Shown: positions 34,199 through 48,461 of the stretch, piece by piece
How positions within the stretch are numbered: the first letter of the stretch is position 1
How the letters are laid out: each line of letters starts with the position of its first letter
DNA from: Clavelina lepadiformis
Taxonomy: Eukaryota > Chordata > Ascidiacea > Aplousobranchia > Clavelinidae
Assembly: GCF_947623445.1 (NCBI RefSeq)
Contig: NC_135244.1
Location: 9,548,001 to 9,612,000, forward strand
Direction of reading: 5' to 3'
Length of the DNA stretch: 64,000 nt
Translations under genes and position numbers: made by a program
The notes under the pieces: model-generated
What the model was told of the DNA's origin: nothing
What the model saw: only the letters and a program-made list of their open reading frames with translations
Database searches by the model: none

Positions 34199-34603
34199 CA
34201 CTAAAGTAAACGAAGAAAAAAATGACGACGCTTCCTTGACAGTTCGTCATTTAGCTGCGTTGGTATCAAAACGTACTTTGCAAGATTGGCAGAAAAATGA
34301 TGCAAATCTGCGTGAACAACGTGAAGAGACTATGCTTCGTGGACGAGGTTTAAAGACAGAGAGGAAGCGGCTCGGAATGTGCGTTTTATGCGTACTCATT
34401 TACTCGTACTCTTGTGCGTTTTATGCGATCAGTGCCAATTACTGCAGTATAGCACAGGTGCAATTCATTTATTACGCAACACTGCAGTATTTTAAATGCG
34501 TTGTTTGTCTTTACGCATGACCATGAAACGAACAATCGATTTTCCGCTTAATTCGGCCAAAAGTGAGCGGAACCAAAGTGTCCGAATTAAGCGGAGTCGA
34601 CTG
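34199..34603. mobile_element. Pogo/Tigger transposon fragment
   Basis: The right end reads ATTAAGCGGAGTCGACTG followed by TA (34604-34605). In reverse complement this is CAGTCGACTCCGCTTAATTC, a typical pogo/Tigger tip. A reading frame from 34200 encodes LAALVSKRTLQDWQKND followed by GRGLKTERKRLG, resembling the CENP-B/pogo DNA-binding helix region. The left half is missing, because the outer transposon's right end abuts it directly. Confidence 0.7.
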
Positions 34604-35772
34604 TAGAACATAACCTAACGCGTGTTTTGTTGAAATAACTTCTAAAGAAACATCCCATTCTTCATTGCGAACAAAACTAAGCTTACGCTTATTGCTGATC
34701 GCAAAGTATTTTGCACTGACGGTACACGGTAACTTTCGGCCTGCCCGAAACATAGGCTATTCAGAAAACTTTGTCTTCTCTCAAAATCCCTTTTTCTTCT
34801 TGGTATCCCCGAGAGAGACATTTTTTCCCCAATAGAGACATTTTTGCACACTTGGCGCGGCGCACTCTAACAACGAACCATCCATACATTTGTCGATTCA
34901 CGTACATTTTGCGATTCACGCATACATTCATCGAATCACGTACATTTGGCGATTCACGCATACATTTGTCGAATCACGTACATTTGGCGATTCACGCATA
35001 CATTTACCGAATCACGTACATTTGGCGATTCATGCATGCATTTACCGAATCATGTACATTTGGCGATTCATGCATGCATTTACCGAATCATGTACATTTG
35101 GCGATTCATGCATGCATTTACCGAATCATGTACATTTGGCGATTCATGCACTTTTGGCAAATCATCTATACATTTGCCGATCCATCTATACTTGGCAATT
35201 CATGAAGACGTTATGTGATTCATACGTACTTTTATAGAATCATTTAGTGCTTTTAGGAATGCATGTTTGTTTAATCACGTATGTATTTTGCAAATTGGTT
35301 CGCCCATTTTTAATTCACGAAGACTAATTTCCAATCATTTGGCCATTTTATAATTCATGGTATAAGTTACATGATTCAAAAAACCGACATGTGATTAACA
35401 AAACTGCAATCCGATTAAAGAAAATACCATTTGCCATTAGGCATTGTAACTTGCCAACAGCCAGTTTGCTTTGCAGTTGTTATATCTGACTTGAAATGTC
35501 GTGGTTTGATTTAAAAAATCAAGTTTATAAAACTGTGGTGTAATTGTAAATGTTGCGAAACCATTTTGATAATTGCCATATGAATCGTGCAACAGCAATC
35601 ACAGAAAAGACCGTTTGATTGCCGGCTTTGGCGTTTGGCTTGTTGTTTCGTGATTTGAATCTATAAAATTACGTTTCAAAACCTTCCAATCAAATTATGA
35701 AAACAAAACATAATTTGCAAAGTTCCCATTCCAATTAACATTTTGCTATTTTTGCGGCGTTGGCGTTCCATA
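34604..35772 (-). mobile_element. Older right end of the same HECT/integrase transposon family
   Basis: From GAACATAACCTAACGCGTG to the tip GGCGTTGGCGTTCCATA it follows the inner right repeat from about 25435 onward, with scattered substitutions. The 38-bp array is shorter (about 34890-35150). It lacks any gene. The pogo fragment at its left inserted at a TA that in the intact copies reads AAATAGAACATAAC. The right flank is CTAATA, with no partner found on the left. Confidence 0.85.
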
Positions 35773-36757
35773 CTAATAATGTCAATGTTTGTGAAAAAAA
35801 CAATCAACGTCCAACACAAAACTGATTAAAGGATGCGAAAATATCACATAGCTTCATATTTCATATAATAACACCTGGAGAAGCAAGATTAAGCTTGCAA
35901 AAGTTGATAGAAATAAATTAAAGTTAACCTTTGAAGTGCTACGTTATTCTACTATGGCTGTTACACTGTAATACTGCATACTGTAAATTTATGTTTTATC
36001 TGCGTATTTGTAACTCGCCATACAAGACTTGCCAGACAGTATGTCAATCAAGGAACCTAAAAGTTTGACAAACAAACCACGTACATACAGATTGTTGTGA
36101 AGAGTATGCTTATTCTTTTGTAATAGCGTACGTATTCCGGTGGGCTTTTTTGCCAATAGACCTTGGGCTTCAGTCCCATCAGCCTGCGCCTTAACCCATT
36201 ACTGATTGTGAAATAGGGGAACGTGTTTTACTTACGGTTTTTTTCCTTTACTACTCCTCATTGGCTATATTATATTACTATAATAACCACTGCAATATTG
36301 TATATTAAGTACGATGCTATGACGTGAAAGCTTCAGACAGCATTGTTATAAAACAATGACTAAAGTCAGGAACATAATAATTGGCTGATCTTGAAACATG
36401 ACGGATTGTTGTCATTCTGGTTATTTAGCATTGAGAGGAAGTTTATAAAGGTCCTGCAGCCTACACTAATCGTGGTGTAGCTTATTATTGAATAGCATAG
36501 GTTTGTATAACTTTTTTCGGACAAGTCTATTTCAGCAGTTTGCAGTGAAAATGACGTTTAGAAAAATGCAAAATCTAAAAACATTTTCAGAGATTCTGTC
36601 ATTATATCCTCCCAAATACTATTTTATGCTGACACTAGCGTATTTAGGAGGCATTGGGCCACACCCCTCATGAATCTTACGTTTTTAAATCATAGGCCTC
36701 CTTAAATTTTCAGTTAATTTCGTTTATTGCATTTCTTTGTTTGCGACCACTTATCAG

Positions 36758-37361
36758 TAGGGCAACCAGTTTTTTGACCTAAAAAGTTTAAATTTTGACC
36801 TTAAAATATGCAAATTTTGACCTCATTTTGACCTAAAAAGTTTAAATTTTGACCTCATTTTGAAAAACGCTATACTGATAGTCTCTACACTGTCTACAGC
36901 AACTTTCTAATCTAAAGCTGCATTTAAAAATGACAAAATGCTTTTCTAGTGTTGACTTTTTTTCGTTTCTGCGTATTAAGATTGACAACTTGCAGTTTCA
37001 AATGCAATGCCGTCACATCGTGACGTCACCAAACGCGCTGAAAAGCCTTCCCTCTCTTTGTGGCTTTGGTTCTAAGTAAGATTTGCGGCACTGGAATTGT
37101 TTGCGGTACAAGAAAAGAGAAAAACGGAAGAATAACATTACAAAATGGTTACAAAATTACAAGTTTAATAGATTTTGACCTAAAAAAAAGACCTAAAGAA
37201 ACAATTTGACCGTATTTTGACCTAACGTAACATTTTGACTTTATTTGACCTAATAACTTCTATACTACACGTCGTACAAAGCTGAAATTTGTTTTGTGCT
37301 TGTTTGATAGCATTCTGAGCAGGTTAAAAAAAATTGACCATATTGACTTTTGGTTGCCCTA
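36758..37361. mobile_element. hAT-type MITE with TTGACCT motifs
   Basis: Inverted tips TAGGGCAACCA and TGGTTGCCCTA, flanked by a perfect 8-bp duplication CTTATCAG (36750-36757 and 37362-37369). The subterminal zones carry many TTTGACCT repeats on both sides. No transposase ORF in 604 bp. Confidence 0.92.
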
Positions 37362-40300
37362 CTTATCAGCTACAACCTACACGGTCGCAAGTTTACGGCG
37401 TTTCAAAATTGATGTTTACGGACTTTGTATACGGCGACTCAAAAGTAGAAATTATAATTTGAATGTATATAATAATATAAATTTCTGTATTGTCCATATA
37501 TAGATATAAAAATACATTTCGTTTACGGCGCATTTTTTTCATTCATTTTATTTTTTAATTTCAATGTGGGGAACGAAAAATTGTGCTGACGCAGGTGGTC
37601 AAATATATATCATCCGTTATGATCATAATTTCCACGAATTAGACGGGCAAATGTGGCATGACTTCAGGAGCAAAAACGTGCATTACAGAATAATATGAGA
37701 ATGTCAAACGTTACTAGCGTCAACCAGCCGCCAAACCCAAACTACAAAAAACATAATTTAAGCCCGCTAATATAACTTAAAACAAAAGTTAAGCTGATAG
37801 TTTGACAGGACATTAGCGTTGTGTCACCGTCAAGATGGAACCGACCTGTATGTCTGAGTGGAAGAAGAAAACCTGACTAAAATGGACTCCATTCCAGGGA
37901 CCGGAGTCTCGTTTAGGTAACCTGTGGATAGTACACGGTAAAAAGCTTTTACACAGGTCGGTTGTGAGAGGGAGTAAAGAATGGTCAACTACTTCACTCA
38001 TGTCCAGCCTGATGGTTTAATCAGTTTGTTTGAATATGCATACATCGACAGTTATGTAGCCTAAGTGCCAGGAAGAGCTGACCATGTCTGATTCCCGATT
38101 GGATCTTGGAGCAAGTGATCTTGAAATCCATTTTTCTACGATTGGGCTTTCTTTGCCAGGGCGTGAATGAGACAATTTTTTCAATGCAAGGTCCTTCTGC
38201 TTGTGTTCTGAAAAACAATATTTACAACGCAAAATAGTATACATGACTTTCATTTTACAACAGCGGTTATGTAACAATCGGCAAAAGCAAAAAAATAGAT
38301 GTAGAATGGCATACGACGCAAGAGAGAAAGGACTGATACAAATTTTATAAGAAACTATATTGTGATTATTACATATGGCGTAATCACAAAAGACGCGTTT
38401 GCTTGAAAAATCTTCAGAGTACATTTTTACTTATCTACAAAAGTTTATTTAAATCCGCGAATTTGCAAAGTAGTAGTAAGTCATTCAGTACGTATTAACA
38501 CTAAGCTATTAACTACAGTAGGACCCCTAATGGTTTAACTTATCTGCCACTAAATTAGCAGCAAAACTTAAACTCATTATGTTAAAAAAAGCTGCAGATT
38601 AAATCAAGATGACAGGCTGGATCATGAAACAAATTGGAACATGCTTCAATTTGCCCCAATCTAGTTCATAAAAGACATAGGTTAGTTCATTTCATGTTAT
38701 TCTCTCCCGCCTGTGACCCAGTTACTAAGCTTGTCCTTGTGTAAGTTCTAAGTGACACACGTGTTTTTGTTTTTCATATTTATTATTTTGTTGTAGGCAT
38801 GAGGATAAGCTATTGCCCGAACTGGGAACTGTTCCTGGCAATCACTGGACAGGAGCAAGTATCGTTCATGCCTTACTTTAGGTAACGGTAGCGCAACAGG
38901 AAAGCTTTCTAAGCCAGGCACTTAGTCGACAGTCCGTTGTTAGACTGGACATTACATCAGGTCAAATACGAATCACGCTCACGCTACACCTTTTTATGAG
39001 CCAAACACCATAGCCTATTTGCTAATGGTTTCTATCACGAAATAAATCTGTCTTAATGAGTATTATTGATTTTTCGTGCGAAACAAATAGCCTACATTTT
39101 GGAAGATACTATGTACATATGACATGACCGCTAAGTGGCGATAGCATACAATATCTACGGCTAAGCTATGAAATGCTAAAATTGAAAGGGTTGAATGCGC
39201 AAGTGAATTTGTGTGAGTTACAGATATACATAAAAAGAGACATTGGAAAAAATACGATGCTGTATTTGCAAATAATCACAGCAGGTTTGCTGTCTAAATA
39301 TAACCGCAAATTGTTTTGTCTACAAGGACACATTTGACTTTGAATTTTCCACCAATTTATTAAAAATTTTAATTTGCCATCACAATTTCTATTCAAATTC
39401 AATCTTAAACAACCAAACAATCCTTCAATCAGTGAAATGTAACTTGGAAACAACTATGACAAAACTAACGTCTACATAGATAACCAGTCACTACTGCGTA
39501 AGTTAAATGATTATATTGGCTATAGCGCACATTAATTTGTATACGTAAAGGAAATTGGAAAAAAGTCACGTGATAAGTAACTAATTTTATTTACTCGTAC
39601 AATTTCAGCACCGAAACTACCAGAAGTTAAATGTGTAATCTGTAATAAAATTACTACATGACAATACGACGATGATTGCGTGGTTTGTAGATTAACAAGT
39701 CGGAGAACAGAAGTTCAGGTGCATGTCTTATGATAGATAAAAACACCTTGTTTGTTGTTTATCAAGCTTAGCTAAAATAATGAACATGGCGATTTTGAAC
39801 AGATACCATCACTGTAAGATTTTTATCTCACTCTATGCGCCTCATTGCTATCAGTTGTAGTAGGGCAAGAACAACCGGCATTTTAGTGGTCGTATTTTGG
39901 GAGAAAGGAAACGTTTTTATATCGTAAGCCGTAGCACGTGCGTTTACGAAAGAGAAAATCCCTCCTGAAAATGCTTTATATAACTTAGCCGTCAACTTTC
40001 TTTTAAGTTAATTTTGTTGTAACCTATGTTCTGTCTACTTAACATATATATATGTCACTGCATTGAGTTATAAAACAATCACATGTTGTTTACTTGCTCT
40101 TAATTACGTAAAAGTGTTTTCCGCAGGTGTCACTGCTGAAAAGTATTTTCTGATCAGCGCTCTGCCAGGAATTCTTCACTCTGGGTAAGCAACCGTAATA
40201 ACTGGACAGCAACTGCGCTTTAGTCTTAACTACAACCTGCGGTGTTTGTTTGCAATTTACAAGAAGCTAAATTTAAAACTCTTTACTTTTAAATTCATGA

Positions 40301-43300
40301 CAGTTTAATATAACATATACCATTGAGACAAATGCTTTTAAAAAAATATTATTTATGCGTTCAAATTAAACCTGAGAAGCCACAGGAAGTGGCATTTACG
40401 GGAACAGAAATCTACGTTTCATTATACACGCTCAGTTGACTGGTTGACGTTTTCAATCTGGCAGTTGTCCACTATAGCAGCGTGAGCTTTAAAAGTATGG
40501 GAAATGCTAATGCACAAATGTTTACTTACTAAACGCTCCAAATACGTAAGAATGAAACAATTCGGCCATATTCTGAAAAAGGTTCTTTTATGGTTGATGT
40601 GATAGCGATCTTTACAAAACAGAGTAAGCGGTACCCGTGCAGCTCAGATATAACAAAGACTATTGTGATTGGCTTTCGGAGGAATTTTACATTAGTTTCC
40701 GCACAGCGTGGTACTCTTTTCTCCTATACTCCTTAGCCGTTAGATGCAAAGTTTCCGTTTTGTTCAAATAATTAACGATAGTTTGTAAATGGCCGCAATC
40801 TTTCTGTTTGTTCTTTGTTTTAGTCACAGATCCAGCTGTGATCGTAACTGCTCCGGACAAACCTTAAATAACCTCAATTTAAAACGCTAAGAAATTATGC
40901 AGGTATACATTTCAGTAGTTACAACGATTGATAACACACATCGATGAAGTTGAAATTTAAACAAATGGCCACAAAATAGTCACAGCTCATTTTAAATGGA
41001 TTATGTTATAGTGGCAAAATTGCATCCTTACAACCTTGTAAGGTATAACAACCTTTCGAAAAAGTGCCAATATAATTGCCAGGATATATAGTAAGCATTA
41101 TTCTTGTTGATTTTATACGCCCACGCAATTTATCATTTATGTTCTTAACAGATAAGTAAAAGCCTATAAGCTAAATACAACAAAAATTTGGTTTAATGGT
41201 TTGTAAACACTAAAATATACCACCAAGGAAACAGTTATACTTTGATTGGTGAGTTTGAGGTGACCAGGCTTCATATTATAATTGTAAAAAGTAAAAGACG
41301 CTATTTTAAGAACAAGTAATTACGTTACATCCATGAGATTTCTTAAGGCTTAAACAAAATGCTGGGAATGGCTTGTGCTAAATCTAAACTATAAAACAAC
41401 ACGCCACATATATACCGCAGAGAATACAGGGCTTCTGGGCTACAATTTGATAAAGTAGATGTAGGAAACCGTGGAAACCATTATACGATCTGATAGCAAC
41501 GATTTTCTAATGATAGACGCTAACCATGTATGTGATCGCTGTGATTACTCCAAACCGCTAAACGCCCATGGGCACATGGAGAACTTACTGTGCAAGGTAC
41601 TGTCTCATATTATTTTCCAGAAGAAACATAGTTTTGAGTTGTAGAAGTTCTTATGAAGAGTCATTAAAACAATCTTAAGATTTTTTTATTGATATCTGCT
41701 TTTTTACATTTCACTTAATAAACAATTTTATATTCGCATACAATTTTGCATACGAGCATACAGGTAAACATCCAAACATTTACATGTAGGCTACAATTTT
41801 GTTTATTGACATTTCTCAAAGCATGCTGCAACCAAAGGATGACTGTAATAATAAGATTTACTTTGTTTGCGAAACATTGTTTTTGTGATTTATAGCCTAT
41901 ATTAGATAAAACATTCAACATAACAAATATAACAAGGTATTCGAAATTCTAATTGCAAATTGTTTTTCAGATATATATTAATTATTTTCATTCTAGTACG
42001 CTGACCTTTACGTCATTTAGTAGTTACTATACATACGAGAAGTTGAAGGGTAAGTGTAATATTGGTGACAATACTTTACGTATTTTACGTTCTTACTTAC
42101 CTGTTTTTCCTTTCATCCTTACGTCAAACAATTACGATATGACGCAAAATATACTGTAACGTTTATATTATCACGGTTATCGATAAAGTTCACGGTTATA
42201 GAGGTAAAAATTTAAAGAAAATATTTTTACTTGACTGACCGGTATTGACGTGAGTCTTTCGTGGGTTATAACGTAAATTGAGTAACTTGCACAAAAATGT
42301 GCGTCACCAGGTACCAAGTTAAAGTATTAAACAAATCCATCAGTTTCCCTTTTTACTTCAAAAATATGTTGATGACTCTTGATATTTTCTTATTCCCTTA
42401 CCAAGATAACCAAAACCTATATATGCGCTTGCGAATTAAATTGGTAGAAACGACCTTATTACGATGTCTTCACGTTGCAATTCTCCTTACGGCAAGCGCA
42501 CTACGTTTATCACCTCAACGTCATACGAACCGGCATTACGTCAGGTAGAAAATTTCGCGAATGTTTGCGGAAAGGGTAAAGTAGCGAGCAGGTTTTTGCA
42601 AGGCATTCACGCGATAAGAATTAGAATTGTGAAAGTGCACTGAAGAAAAAGAAAAGAAAATACCACCCAACATATTCGTAATTCTTGCACATTTTTGATT
42701 GCAATAATATTAATTTTTTTCAGGAATATTTTCATAAGCTATTATATGTTTGCACTTAGCAAGGTGCACACGTACACTTCATTTAATATGCTCTTTCGAT
42801 CATAGCAAACAGACTTGGGCATAAACTAAATGCGTGCTGTTATATACTGAAATTTTGTCAGCACATTTAAATTTCTCTTTTTCTATTGGTGGCACTTGGG
42901 AAGCGGGAATGATACTTGTCGCTAAAAGCTATATTTTTAATGAAAACATAACGTAAGCTAATGTTTTGTAATTGATTTCATGATGCAAAGTCATGTGTGT
43001 TATAAAAAAGTTCCACATATGGATTATGTTCCATCATAATGCGGTAAAACTTGTTTCTCCTAATTTTCTTTTTGCTATCAACAACTTGAGACTCCACACA
43101 ACTAATGGTATAGAAAATATTTCCCAGCACCTATAAATGTAGTGGAAATTACCGAACCTTCGAAAATTCGTGCGTAATATAGTGGGCACAACATACAATT
43201 TAATATCGTTAATTTTACCAATGCTGCTCACCAACACAGTCACGCCCGCGTACAAATTAGTTTAGGAAAAGTCAAACCAGTGGAAACGCGACTTAATTCA

Positions 43301-44926
43301 TAATATAACTTTAATCAGCAATTAATAAACCTCTTAATACCCAACGGTAAACTCAATGTCGAAAGGCTTTTGCGTAAAACACCAGCAGGCAATTATGAAG
43401 TACTGCCCCTAGCGGAAAAATTGCGTAAAGGTTGTGTTGGCTCTATTGGAATTAAAGTTTACAGTTTTGTTAAACTTGCATCAACTTCATTCTGAAACAT
43501 TTTTGCAAACTCACACAACAATCATCACAGACAAAGAAAAATGTATGACGCGGCCTTCTGACATAATGTATTCAACCGGTTGTATGAACAGAAATGAAAC
43601 ATTTTATAAAGATAATGATTTATATCATGACATCAGTATAGCCCACCTTAAACTTTCACGAAACATCAGCACTTGCTATACGAATAATATCTGGCAACGA
43701 TAAGATAAGCAGGTCAAGCAGCGTTAGTAAATATCAAACAATTAACAACCCTTGAATTGGTTTGCAACTAAAACGCTAACAACCTCTCCCAAACGCTGTC
43801 TTGCCCGCTATGCGGGAAAATTCTTGCCCACGCATGTGACTTAACGTGACGTAACGTCGATAAATCGCATGTAAAGCAATTTATGGCGCGAATATCTCCC
43901 ATTGCCTAAAGGTTTTTCACGAATATTTATTGAACGCATGCATCTGCTGTGAGATAATCACGCAAAATAAACCGGCACTGCCTCCGCATGCCCCCAAGGC
44001 GTACCCTTACTTCGTAAAATTGCCAAATATAGAAATTACGTTAGCAAGGCTAAAATTTTGATGACGGAGATAGGTTTGCAAACAGGACTTTTAGCTTTCA
44101 AAGGGAGTTTTCTGCAAACGTCCAGATAAATAACTCTTACACCCACTCAAACTCGAATTTCAGTCTTGAACAAAATCGTCCAAAACATTGCAAACAGGAA
44201 AAAACATGGTGCGATAAGCACGCAACACTGCGACCAGACTTCGGCGAAGAAAAAGTTACAGTGCATTATTACATCATTTTATTTCATCTGACATTTAATT
44301 TCTAAACGACCGCAGGCACTGTCTTGTTTTGTTACGAGGTTGGGTTCCTTGCAGTTTTAAACAGTCTTACCATATTATTTCCAGTAATTTTAGAAAGAAC
44401 AGCAAAGAAGCAATTTTCAAGTAATTCCAAGTCAATGGTCACGTTTTTGTACATGATCTAAATAAGTGTTGTTCTTAAATTGCTGTTTACTACAATTATC
44501 TCAGATTTATGTATACGACAGCTTATGATAAGCACTTATAAGCATATGAATTTTCAAGTAGTTTGGAACTAAATTCAAATTAAAGTACAGCAAATTTAAC
44601 GGAAGATGGTCGCGTGGCAATCTTGCATCAAATTAAGGTCATTAAGACGACAGATATTTGTTTGCCCGGAAAAATTATTCAATTTTGTTAAAAATGACTT
44701 GTTTTCTATAACGATAAATATTTACATGGCACAAATAGTTTACATTTGTGAACGTGATCTCTTTAAATTTGTAGAGCCATATGTTATAGGTATTTTAGAA
44801 CACGCATGTCGACAAAACGTGAAAGATCTATTCTTTTCTATTATATGCTCATGATTTGCTTAATGCCTTTAAACAAGTGCACGTGATTACCGTGCGCAGT
44901 TCGCTTTTAAGGTACTAATTTTTATT

Positions 44927-44948
44927 GTCTAGAGTCTAGACTCTAGAC
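44927..44948. repeat. 22-bp perfect palindrome
   Basis: Built from interleaved GTCTAGA and TCTAGAC units, so it reads the same on both strands and contains three TCTAGA/TCTAGA-like steps. No gene or target duplication around it. May be a dimer binding site or chance. Confidence 0.6.
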
Positions 44949-47680
44949 TAGATATGAATCATCAACATTTATTTGGCTCCTACTGATATAAAATGCAGAA
45001 AAACGTCTAATTTTACAAGAAAAACTTAATTCATCTTTTTAGCGAAAACGGCCCGTTGATAAATAAGAGATTTGTCAAATACAATTTGCAAAACTTTACA
45101 AAAAAATGGAAACAACTCTCTGCGAATCTAATTGAATATCTTGGGTTGTTTTCTGCATGTTATTTGTTCAAAAATTTCTGTAAACTTCAAAATGCCTTTC
45201 AGTGAAGTTTTACTCAGCTTCGTGTTTTCACGCGCAATTTCGTAGACCGAAACAGCTGACAGCCAAAGCAAACTTATCGCAATTTAAAGAATCCCGAAGG
45301 AATTTCAAGCTAGAAATTTTAAACACGCAGTTGAATGTCGAATACTTTACGTCGAAAACTGCAACAGGTTTCACTGCCTTGTTGGGAATTAACCCGTTCG
45401 TTAAAGTCACGACCGCATGCATTTACCAGTGTCACGAAAAAACATTTCACATAATAATTAAAATCAGTGTAATATAGGTCATTGTGCATTTTGAAGAATG
45501 AGAGAGAGAGAGTTTATTCTGCAATATGACTCTCTCCACTGTCGAAGGTTTTGTCAATAGCTACCAGATTTTTGAACACTCTAGCTTGTTGTTGATAGTT
45601 CGTTGATTAACCGGCTATACTAAAAAGATGTATCATCGGAAATTTTCTGAAGATACTTCAGTACTATTTGGAATTACTTTACTCGAGGCTAAACTAATAC
45701 AAACCATAACAAGTTGTTTGGTTACTTTTTTTAATCCATGACCTTGGAAAAGCAACGTCATGAAGTTTGCAGAACTTGAGTTAGTCACAATTACAACCTG
45801 ACGTATACGTATATACTGCGCTAATAAAGACGAAATGTTATAATTAAGTCCTCGATAATGCGACTAATAACTATGTAGTAATATATAGTAATTCTAATAA
45901 AACTATCTATTTATAGGCGTGCGCGTCTAAATTTATCTACATATACTTTCTCGCTTTCATTTAAACACCGCCTCGTTGGGTTTGCACTTTTCGTATTTAC
46001 AGCTTTTTCAATCAAGTGGACTTAAAATAACTCTTGGTGGGCTGCTAAAAGTTTATTTTTGATTAAAATTTCCACTACAGTTTTATAAAACCATAGTATA
46101 TGAACAAATGTATTGTTAAATATATACTGTACAATATAGGCTATGAGTCACGATAAACGAATTAATTCCATCATAACGAGTATTAAACCGGCGTCTTAAT
46201 TTATAGGTTTCGGAATCAAAATGATCAAAAACATTCCTAAAATAGCTAAACCAAATGGAAAACAGTGCATTTGTAAAAGTTATGGCTCTATTAATATCTG
46301 CAATTACTTTAATGTGATGCAAAGCTGTCAAAATGTGGTGAAAGAAATGGTTGTTTTTTCTTGAACAATATCTTGAATCTAAATAAAACTCATAGAAGTT
46401 TTCAATTTTTATGTTTCAGGAAAACAACATTTTATTAAAAATAACGTCTTGGCCAGCCACATTGGTTCTAGTAATTCTTCAACTTTTGCAAAGTAATGGC
46501 ACCGACTACCAACATTCTACACTTTCAAGCCAGATACAAAAATTGTGATACACTGTTATGGCACTGTTGCCTGGCTGAAAACAAAACACACTGAAAGTTT
46601 CTTATACAGTAGACTGTGTATATTCACATCCGTTCAGAACGTTATAAGTGCGTCGTAATTATAACGGCGTTTCATTCACATGATTCATCATATTCCTATA
46701 CCGTGTATTTTGCGGCAATTAACCATTATGGTTTTTAGCCGGTGCGATGTTCGATCGGCACCCGTATAGAATGTTACTCTGTTGAGGGTCACCACATGAA
46801 GGTGTTTGGTCCATGTCAGTGCATTTGAAAACTACAAATTTCCAAAAGACGAACAACGTTTCTATACAGGAAATGTTGTAGAAATTTTTTTCGATTTTGT
46901 CCTAACTACGTAGCTGAGAGATTAAAACCACATGCGCTTTCCGATCTCCATCTCCATTCTTCATACGCACATTTACAAACAAGAACAAACACGTTGTGGC
47001 GTTTTGCTTTATAACATGCTTCGAATTACATGCTCTGATTTGTGTAAGCAATAAATAACAAATTCTTTTTCGAAGTATTATAGAAAAAGGACGTGAAGCA
47101 CGAAAGTTTCATATCAAACATACACTGTAACTGTATAGTATCGTATACTGTAAAAGTATATTAAGGATATTTTCGCTGTGTGTCACGTATATTATATGTT
47201 GCAAGTAAGGTTTTTATTCAATTTAAAAACGTCTTGCGTGGATTCTTGAATGCGAGTGCGTTCTGCATGACAGTAGGAAACAGCTTCAGACAACAAATAA
47301 GGAATAACCAACACTAAAGACAAACCAGCATTACGTGGACATTACACATTTTCGGACATTATGCTATTGCAAGAAAACGCTCGCGCTCTCGTTTGGTATA
47401 GTGATTAACTAAATATAATAACCGAACAATTGCTTAATGTCGTTATATATCAAACCGCGAGCAAGACCAACCCCTTTTGGAAGGTAAATATGGACAAAGG
47501 GCGACGCATATAGCACATGGTGCAAAAAGGTTGCCTGTACTATTTTCATATATGTTGCCACATGCCACTATTTTACAAAGAAAACTCGTTCGTTTAAAGC
47601 TGTTTTTCATGGTTTCTTGTTAACTTAACAGAAATATTACAACATAGTAACCTAAACCTAGCCTAAGTCTTCCTTCTAAT

Positions 47681-48015
47681 CAGTATTGTAATGACTCAAG
47701 TCACTTTTTTAAATTACTTGACTTGACTCAAATCAATGCTTGAAATGACTTGACTTGACTCGAGTCTCGGAAACTTGACGCAAGTCATTACGCTAAATTT
47801 TAGTTGTGAATTTATTGACCAACTGAATTACAGACGTTTGATTTCGTTGCGAACCTTCGGTTAAACGTATAGCCAATGACATGACTTGATTTAACTTGCA
47901 TTATATTTTAACTTAGCTTGACTTTACTTGATCCAATTAGTGACTCGACTTGACTTAAGTCAACTTCCCAAATGACTAGCCTCGAGTCTTAAAAAATGAC
48001 TTGATTGCAGCACTG
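47681..48015. mobile_element. hAT-type MITE with TGACTTGACT motifs
   Basis: Left tip CAGTATTGTAATGACTCAAG. The right tip in reverse complement reads CAGTGCTGCAATCAAGTCA. Perfect 8-bp duplication CTTCTAAT (47673-47680 and 48016-48023). The interior is rich in TGACTTGACTTGACTC-like repeats on both strands. No coding capacity in 335 bp. Confidence 0.92.
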
Positions 48016-48390
48016 CTTCTAATGTAAATTTTTAACTTCAATTAAACCTTTATTAGCGTAAATCGACTTTTTTCGTACCAATTTTCCTCACCTATAACCA
48101 TGCACCTATATCTTTAACAACAAGCTGCCTGACCTTTACTTACGCTGAAATAGTCACTTTGTATCCTACACACTATACAGTAACAGACCGAATAGTGTAT
48201 CTCATTAAATTTTCTATACGTTAGCAATGCTGATTTAACACGTTTGCCAAATACTCTCAAAGATCCTGAAAAGATGTAATAAAAATAAATATGCTTTCAA
48301 AATTAAACACCAAGACAAAATAATTTTCATTTTGTAGCAACTTTTTCGTACTGCACACGTTGTTATCAATCAGTGGTAATGTGTATAATA

Positions 48391-48461
48391 CCAACCAACC
48401 AACCAACCAACCAACCAACCAACCAACCAACCAACCAACCAACCAACCAACCAACCAACCA
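48391..48461. repeat. (CCAA)n microsatellite
   Basis: About 18 uninterrupted copies of the tetranucleotide CCAA. It produces artificial NQPT/GWLV repeat ORFs on the two strands. Confidence 0.98.

Noticed and set aside
37813-38424. Two exon-like segments on the minus strand with good splice sites (38085-38204 and about 37840-37917)
   Set aside because: Phases of the two segments do not agree, no family is recognised and no flanking exons were found.
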